A stretch of DNA of 64,000 nt, taken from positions 248,001 through 312,000 of the forward strand of contig CAVQBJ010000001.1 of the NCBI GenBank assembly GCA_963710725.1, in the 5' to 3' direction. Made by a program: the position numbers and the translations under genes. Source of the DNA: CAVQBJ01 sp963710725 (lineage in GTDB: Bacteria > Actinomycetota > Thermoleophilia > Solirubrobacterales > Solirubrobacteraceae). Position 1 is the stretch's first letter. Each line of letters begins with the position of its first letter. The notes below the pieces were generated by a model. The model was given only the letters and a program-made list of their open reading frames with translations. It had not been told where the DNA came from and ran no database searches. Shown one piece after another: positions 61,674 to 64,000 of this stretch.

Positions 61674-63503
61674 ATGGCGACGACCGCGGCCCCGCGTGAG
61701 GATCCCGACCTCGAGCAGGCCGCGTGGGACCTGGAGCCGCTCGTCGACGGGAGAGGGGCGGAGGGCGTGCTCGCCCTGCTCGACGACGCGCATGCCCGCT
61801 CCGAGGCGTTCGCGACGCGTTACGCCGGCCGGGTGGCCGAGCTCGACGCCGACGGGCTGGCGGGCGCGATGCACGAGCTCGAGACGCTCGAGGACCTCGT
61901 CGGTCGCGCCGGCACCTACGCCGGGCTGCGCTTCAGCGTCGACACGACCGACGCCGCGCGCGGCGCGCTGCTGCAGAAGGTCGAGGAGCGGGGCACGGCG
62001 ATCCAGACGCTGCTGCTGTTCTTCGAGCTGGAGTGGGCGGGCGTGCAGGAGGATCGGGCCGAGGAGCTGCTGCGGGCCCCGGAGCTCGCCTTCTGTGCCC
62101 ATCACCTGCGCACGATTCGCCGCTACCGCCCGTACCTGCTCAGCGAGCCCGAGGAGAAGATCGTCGCCGAGAAGTCGGTCAGCGGACGGTCGGCGTGGGC
62201 GCGGCTGTTCGAGGAGCTGACCTCCGCGATCACGGTGACGCTCGGCGACGGCGAGCCGGGCGCCGAGCCGGTGGCGCTCGACGCCGCACTCAGTCGGCTC
62301 GTGCTGCCCGATCGCGACGTGCGCCGCGCGACGGCCGAATCGGTGACGGCCGCGCTGGCGCCGGGGTTGCGCACGCGGGGTTTCATCTTCAACACGCTGC
62401 TCGCCGACAAGGCGACCGAGGACCGCCTGCGCGGCTATCGCACCTGGCTGTCGGCTCGCAACCTCGCCAACGAGGCGAGCGACGAGTCCGTGCAGGCGCT
62501 CGTGGGCGCGGTCCGCGACCGCTACGAGATCGCCCGGCGGTGGTATCGCCTGAAGGCGAGGCTGCTCGACCTCCCCCGACTGGCCGACTACGATCGCGCC
62601 GCGGCGGTCACCCAGGACGAGTTGACGTTCACCTACGGGGAGGCGCGGGAGCTCGTGCTCGACTGCTACGCGGCGTTCTCGCCCGAGCTCGGAAACCTCG
62701 CGCGGCGCTTCTTCGACGAGCGCTGGATCGACGCGCCGGTGCGTCCCGGCAAGCGCGGTGGCGCGTTCTGCTCCTCGGCGGTGCCATCGGCCCATCCCTA
62801 CGTGCTGCTCAACTACACCGCGCGGCGTCGGGACGTGCTCACGATGGCCCACGAGCTCGGCCACGGCGTGCACTTCGCGCTCTCGGCCAGCCAGGGCATC
62901 TTCCATCAGGCCACACCGCTGACGCTCGCCGAGACGGCCTCGGTGTTCGCCGAGACGATCGTCTTCGGACGGCTCATCGATGCCGACCAGACGCCGGCGT
63001 CGCGGCTCGCCCTGCTCGCCGAGAGCATCGAGGGCGCGATCGCCACCGTCTTCCGCCAGGTGGCCATGAACCGCTTCGAGGACCTCGTCCACACTCGTCG
63101 CCGCGAGGAGGGCGAGCTGTCGGTCGAGCACTTCGGCGAGCTGTGGGTGGTGAGCCAGGAGGAGCTGTTCGGCGACTCGGTCGAGGTCACCGAGGGCTAC
63201 CGCTCGTGGTGGTCCTACATCCCGCACTTCATCAACACCCCGGGCTACGTCTACGCGTACGCCTACGGTCAGCTCCTCGCGCTGTCGGTCTATCAGCGTT
63301 ACCGGGAGCGCGGTCCGGAGTTCGTGCCGCAGTACCTCGAGCTGCTCAGCGCCGGCGGCTCGCGCAGCCCCGAGGAGCTCGCGGCGATCGTCGACATCGA
63401 CCTGTCCGATCCGGGCTTCTGGGATGCCGGCCTCGATCTCGTGGAGGCCCAGCTGCAGGCCGCCGAGGCGGCGGCCGAGGCGAGCGGACGGCTCGGGGGG
63501 TAG
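61674..63503 (+). CDS. pepF: M3 family oligoendopeptidase (PepF type)
   Basis: The 609-aa product is full length for the family. The N-terminal helical half has 'GRAGTYAGLRFSVDTTDAARGALLQKVEER'. The zinc site is 'MAHELGHGVHFALS' with His393, Glu394 and His397, and the third ligand Glu lies in 'TLAETASVFAETIVF'. 'GYVYAYAYGQLLALSVYQRY' is the substrate-binding segment with the conserved Tyr residues. The enzyme cuts small peptides in the cytoplasm; there is no signal peptide. It starts leaderless after the lipoprotein gene and converges on nuoN across a repeat fragment. Confidence 0.94.
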   Translation: MATTAAPREDPDLEQAAWDLEPLVDGRGAEGVLALLDDAHARSEAFATRYAGRVAELDADGLAGAMHELETLEDLVGRAGTYAGLRFSVDTTDAARGALLQKVEERGTAIQTLLLFFELEWAGVQEDRAEELLRAPELAFCAHHLRTIRRYRPYLLSEPEEKIVAEKSVSGRSAWARLFEELTSAITVTLGDGEPGAEPVALDAALSRLVLPDRDVRRATAESVTAALAPGLRTRGFIFNTLLADKATEDRLRGYRTWLSARNLANEASDESVQALVGAVRDRYEIARRWYRLKARLLDLPRLADYDRAAAVTQDELTFTYGEARELVLDCYAAFSPELGNLARRFFDERWIDAPVRPGKRGGAFCSSAVPSAHPYVLLNYTARRRDVLTMAHELGHGVHFALSASQGIFHQATPLTLAETASVFAETIVFGRLIDADQTPASRLALLAESIEGAIATVFRQVAMNRFEDLVHTRRREEGELSVEHFGELWVVSQEELFGDSVEVTEGYRSWWSYIPHFINTPGYVYAYAYGQLLALSVYQRYRERGPEFVPQYLELLSAGGSRSPEELAAIVDIDLSDPGFWDAGLDLVEAQLQAAEAAAEASGRLGG

Positions 63504-63544
63504 GGCGGCGGGGCGCGCATCACCTCCGCGCGGCCGTTCGGTTA

Positions 63545-63587
63545 GGCGGCGGACGCACCCGTCACCCTCGCGTCACACCCGCGGGGG
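63545..63587 (+). repeat. Fragment of the dispersed intergenic repeat, copy D
   Basis: The stretch GGACGCACCCGTCACCCTCG followed by CGTCACACCC and a run of G matches the 3' half of one unit of copies A and B. No second unit and no central palindrome are seen here, so it is a single, decayed unit. It lies between the converging pepF and nuoN genes, like copies A and B in their gaps. Confidence 0.6.
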
Positions 63588-63596
63588 CCGGCGCCG

Positions 63597-64000
63597 CTAG
63601 AACAACCCGCCGAACGCTCCGCCCGCGTGCGCGACGAGATCGAACAGCGGCTGCGGGAAGATCCCGAAGACGATCGTGGCCACCCCGGCGGCCAGCGCGA
63701 CGAAGGCCACCTCGGGCTGCTCGAGCGTGCCGTCGGGACGGCGGCCGTCGCCCGTGGACAGCGCGTCGAGCTCGGGCGAGCCCCCGGCGATCGCCGGCAT
63801 CGCTCCGACGGCGGTCGCGACCGGCGCGGGCTGCGGTGCGTCGGTCATCCACATCGCCGCGATGACGCGCAGGTAGTACCCGAGCGAGATCATCGAGCCG
63901 ATGACGATCACGACGCCGAGCCACGTGTAGCTGCTGTCGACCGCCGCCTCGATCAGATAGAACTTGCCGATGAAGCCCGCGGTGGCGGGAATTCCGGCCA
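63597..64000 (-). CDS. nuoN: NADH-quinone oxidoreductase subunit N, C-terminal part (5' end beyond window)
   Basis: The visible frame from the window edge reads 'AGIPATAGFIGKFYLIEAAVDSSYTWLGVVIVIGSMISLGYYLRVIAAMWM', the conserved end of the proton-pumping NuoN/NuoM antiporter-like subunit (the G-I-P-x-T-x-G-F-x-x-K-F motif). A cytoplasmic loop with Pro and Ala follows, then a last helix ('VAFVALAAGVATIVFGIFPQPLFDLVAHAG') and the stop at 63597. NuoN pumps protons in respiratory complex I. Other nuo genes should lie upstream on the minus strand, beyond 64000. The gene ends here. Confidence 0.93.
   Translation of the reverse strand, partial: AGIPATAGFIGKFYLIEAAVDSSYTWLGVVIVIGSMISLGYYLRVIAAMWMTDAPQPAPVATAVGAMPAIAGGSPELDALSTGDGRRPDGTLEQPEVAFVALAAGVATIVFGIFPQPLFDLVAHAGGAFGGLF

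Overview
The window is very GC-rich chromosomal DNA with tightly packed genes on both strands, many GTG starts and many 4-base stop/start overlaps. Protein content points to Actinomycetota: NucS endonuclease in place of MutS/MutL, a fused Kgd-type 2-oxoglutarate dehydrogenase, single-domain dCTP deaminase, LytS/LytTR regulators and many Ala/Arg-rich tails. I infer a Thermoleophilia/Solirubrobacterales-like lineage; this is not proven. A clear trait is a TANNNT box lying 6-10 bases before the start codon of many genes, the signature of leaderless transcripts.

Layout. 1-8.1 kb: tail of an unknown gene, a secreted beta-propeller protein, a first dispersed repeat, a secreted Pro-rich protein, NucS, an enoyl-CoA hydratase, a GNAT acetyltransferase, an EAL-HDOD protein, YjbQ and a PLP dehydratase. 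8.2-16.7 kb: a giant 2-oxoglutarate dehydrogenase E2-E1 fusion (frameshifted near its N-terminus), a NUDIX/DUF3817 pair, and an alkyl-DHAP-synthase-like flavoenzyme coupled to a ketopantoate-reductase-like protein. 16.7-28.8 kb: a Tat-exported phosphoesterase, glyoxalase-fold and metallo-beta-lactamase-fold enzymes, an ABC1 kinase, pyruvate kinase, a second dispersed repeat, metF with a palindromic promoter, and citrate synthase. 28.8-36 kb: dcd, a PfkB kinase divergent from a quinone oxidoreductase, a DEAD-box helicase, a cyclophilin and an aldehyde dehydrogenase. 36-45 kb: a histidine kinase/HD-GYP/receiver operon, an EamA transporter, a CtaG-type oxidase assembly protein, a HAD/APH pair and a secreted glycosidase-like protein. 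45-50.5 kb: a third dispersed repeat, Fpg, Bcp peroxiredoxin with a 53-bp tandem repeat at its end, low-complexity and acidic proteins, a flippase-like membrane protein and a CBS protein. 50.5-57.5 kb: LytTR/LytS regulators divergent from an acetate permease, acetyl-CoA synthetase and a second acyl-AMP synthetase. 57.5-64 kb: an ABC exporter behind a coupled leader peptide, a duplicated ThyX-like protein, a lipoprotein, an M3 oligopeptidase, a repeat fragment and the end of nuoN.

Central carbon metabolism is well represented (pyk, gltA, kgd, acs, acetate permease). Acetate would enter by the permease, be activated by Acs and enter the TCA cycle through citrate synthase. The most unusual elements are the bipartite intergenic repeat family (three full copies and one fragment), the ABC-exporter leader peptide, the metF palindrome promoter, the ThyX-like protein with complementary motif changes in its two halves, and the AGPS-like/KPR-like pair. 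Two single-base frameshifts in short repeats may be sequencing errors.
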